Assembly (NCBI GenBank): GCA_007119305.1
Contig: SKPY01000423.1
Span: forward strand, 1-5,977
Length of the DNA stretch: 5,977 bases
Direction of reading: 5' to 3'
DNA from: Nitriliruptorales bacterium
GTDB lineage: Bacteria > Actinomycetota > Nitriliruptoria > Euzebyales > Egibacteraceae
A program made the position numbers and the translations under genes. The notes under the pieces were generated by a model. It ran no database searches, was not told where the DNA came from, and was given only the letters and a program-made list of their open reading frames with translations. This document shows positions 4,241 to 5,977 of this stretch, piece by piece (positions within the stretch are counted from its first letter, which is position 1; the number at the start of each line of letters is the position of its first letter).

Positions 4241-5977
4241 TCAGCCGGCCGGGCCGGTCGCGCCGAGCGCCAGCGTCACGAACGCGTCCGCGAGCTGCTC
4301 GAGCCGCCGTGCAGCTGCGCGGCGTGCGCCGGCGACGTCAGCGCCGCTGACGGGCTCGACCACCTCGACGTAGAACTTCAGCAGCGGTTCGGTGCCGCTC
4401 GGCCGGACCTGCAGGCGGGAGCCGTCGTCGAGCTCGAAGGTCAGCAGGTCGGCAGGCGGCGTGTCGAGGAGCGCGGACTGCCCGTCCCGGGTCGTGCGCA
4501 CGCGCGCCCGGCGGTCCGCCACGGCGGCGACGTCCACCCCGAGCAGCGCGCGTGGTGGTGCCTCCCGCAGCCGGCCGAGGACCTCCGCCACGAGCGCGGG
4601 CCCGTGCGTCCCCTCGAGGCGCACCGAGCGGCCGGTCGTCGCGTGCACCCCGTGACGACGCGCGAGGTCGTCGAGCGCGTCGGGCAGGTCGGAGCCTGCG
4701 GCCTTGCGCGCTGCGGCAAGGTCCGCGGCGACGAGCGCGGCCGAGATGCCGTCCTTGTCCCGCACCGCGTCGCCGCACATCACCCCGAGCGCCTGCTCGT
4801 AGGCCAGCACCATGCGGCCACCGGCGCGCTCGACCTCCTCCACCGCTCGGGCGAGCCACTTGAACCCCGTGAGCGTCTCCGCGTACCCGACCCCGTGGTG
4901 CGCCGCGATGGCGCGCAGCAGCGTGGACGACACCACGGTGGTGGCCACCGCCCGGTCGGACCCGCTGCCGCGGGCAAGGAGCTCCTCGGCGAGCAGGCAG
5001 CCGGTCTCGTCGCCCGACAGCAGCCGCCAGCCGTCGCCGTCGGGCACCGCCAGCGCGATGCGATCGCCGTCCGGATCGTTGGCGATCACGAGGTCGGCAT
5101 CGCACTCGGTCGCCTCGGCGAGCGCGAGGTCCAGCGCGCCCGGCTCCTCGGGGTTGGGAAACGCGACGGTCGGGAAGTCCGGGTCCGGTGCACCCTGCGC
5201 GGACACGAGGCGCACGTCGACGAAGCCGGCGCGTTCGAGCACCTGCATGCACAGCTGCGCAGCTACGCCGTGCAGGGGGGTGTAGACGACCCGCAGGTCG
5301 CGGGCCTCGGGGTGGCCGGCCAGGTCGAGGCAAGCCTGCACGTAGGCGTCGCGCACCTCGGCGTCGACCGCGCGGATGCCGATGTCGGACAGCGGGAGGG
5401 ACCTGATGTCGCCCACCTCGCCGATGGCGGCGGCGATCTCGAGGTCCAGCGGCTCGGCGATCTGGGCCCCACCGCGCCAGTAGACCTTGTAGCCGTTGTC
5501 GGCCGGCGGGTTGTGGCTGGCGGTCACCATGACCCCGCCGGCCGCGCCGAGGTGACGGACAGCGAACGCGAGCAGCGGGGTGGGCACGACCCCGTCGAAG
5601 CGGTGCACGGTGAACCCCGCCCCGGCGAACACGGCTGCGGCATCGGTGGCGAACACCTCCGAGCCGTGGCGCGCGTCGTGGCCGACGACCACGCCGTGCT
5701 CGAGCGCCTCGGGCTCCTGCGCGAGCCGCGCCGCCACACCCGCGCTGACGCGCCGCACGACCGCGCGGTTCATGCGCGCGGGCCCCGCACCCAGCGGACC
5801 GCGGATCCCGGCAGTGCCGAACGCGAGCGTGCCGGCGAAGCGCTCGGCGAGCGCCGCTGCGTCCCCGGCGTCGAGCAGGGCGACGATCTCCGCCCGGGTG
5901 TCGGGGTCGGGATCGCTGTCGATCCAGGCCTCGGCGAGGCTACGCAGCTCGTCGTTCAGGGCGGGCGGGTCGCCGCC
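4241..5977 (-). CDS. Alpha-D-phosphohexomutase (phosphoglucomutase/phosphomannomutase), 5' end beyond the window
   Basis: This cytoplasmic Mg2+ enzyme moves phosphate between C1 and C6 of glucose or mannose phosphates, supplying sugar-1-phosphates for nucleotide sugars, glycogen and cell-envelope polymers. The frame is open from the right edge (578 residues visible) and contains no plausible start codon before ATG 5773. That ATG is internal, because the conserved FGTAGIRG motif (residues 53-60 of the visible part) lies upstream of it. Four domains are recognisable: the active-site loop TASHNPPADNGYK with phosphoserine Ser154; the metal loop NDPDGDR with Asp301, Asp303 and Asp305; the sugar-binding region with GFKWLARA and YEQALG (393-398) followed by VRDKDGISAAL; and the phosphate-binding loop RPSGTEP (525-531). 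Length and motifs resemble the PGM2/PmmB-like branch of about 550-600 residues. Glucose versus mannose specificity cannot be read from this. YEQALG has Gln where I expect a second Glu (GYEEALG). Confidence 0.93.
   Translation of the reverse strand, partial: GGDPPALNDELRSLAEAWIDSDPDPDTRAEIVALLDAGDAAALAERFAGTLAFGTAGIRGPLGAGPARMNRAVVRRVSAGVAARLAQEPEALEHGVVVGHDARHGSEVFATDAAAVFAGAGFTVHRFDGVVPTPLLAFAVRHLGAAGGVMVTASHNPPADNGYKVYWRGGAQIAEPLDLEIAAAIGEVGDIRSLPLSDIGIRAVDAEVRDAYVQACLDLAGHPEARDLRVVYTPLHGVAAQLCMQVLERAGFVDVRLVSAQGAPDPDFPTVAFPNPEEPGALDLALAEATECDADLVIANDPDGDRIALAVPDGDGWRLLSGDETGCLLAEELLARGSGSDRAVATTVVSSTLLRAIAAHHGVGYAETLTGFKWLARAVEEVERAGGRMVLAYEQALGVMCGDAVRDKDGISAALVAADLAAARKAAGSDLPDALDDLARRHGVHATTGRSVRLEGTHGPALVAEVLGRLREAPPRALLGVDVAAVADRRARVRTTRDGQSALLDTPPADLLTFELDDGSRLQVRPSGTEPLLKFYVEVVEPVSGADVAGARRAAARRLEQLADAFVTLALGATGPAG

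Noticed and set aside
3630..4373. Leaderless GTG open frame starting at the predicted transcription start
   Set aside because: Its frame is out of register with the deaminase and yields an Ala/Arg/Pro-rich shadow translation that ends inside the opposing phosphohexomutase gene.
1..5977. Mobile element, CRISPR array, tRNA or defence island
   Set aside because: No transposase or integrase motifs, no terminal inverted repeats, no regularly spaced repeats and no tRNA-like cloverleaf were seen; gene content is metabolic and composition looks uniform.

Overview
The window looks like chromosomal DNA of a very GC-rich actinobacterium. Third codon positions are almost always G or C. One gene belongs to the F420-linked split-barrel family typical of Actinomycetota, and one promoter candidate has the TAGGCT -10 element common in that phylum. 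A deep-branching lineage such as Nitriliruptoria or Acidimicrobiia is possible but cannot be settled from this sequence.

Layout, left to right. At 1-75 a minus-strand gene begins and runs off the left edge. Divergent from it is a small four-cysteine thioredoxin-like [2Fe-2S] ferredoxin (147-509, +). After a 150-bp gap with three inverted repeats comes 4-hydroxyphenylpyruvate dioxygenase (660-1793, +), the tyrosine-catabolic enzyme that makes homogentisate. It converges, with only 3 bp between stops, on a small PPOX-fold, probably F420-dependent, oxidoreductase (1797-2264, -). A 71-bp divergent region containing short direct repeats separates that gene from a lipoprotein serpin (2336-3580, +). 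Next, behind its own promoter candidate, is a dCMP/cytidine deaminase-family protein (3721-4224, +). It converges on an alpha-D-phosphohexomutase (4241-5977, -), whose reading frame stays open to the right edge and whose true start lies outside the window.

The genes do not form one pathway. They read as independent housekeeping or accessory units: amino-acid catabolism, F420 redox chemistry, extracellular protease inhibition, pyrimidine nucleotide metabolism and sugar-phosphate metabolism. No mobile element, CRISPR array, tRNA or rRNA was seen. The most unusual gene is the membrane-anchored serpin, whose reactive-centre loop reads as inhibitory and whose P1 residue is non-basic (Ser or Glu). 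Both convergent junctions carry a compact inverted repeat placed on the stop codon of the plus-strand gene. I found no convincing new multi-gene system; the findings are local observations with modest scores.
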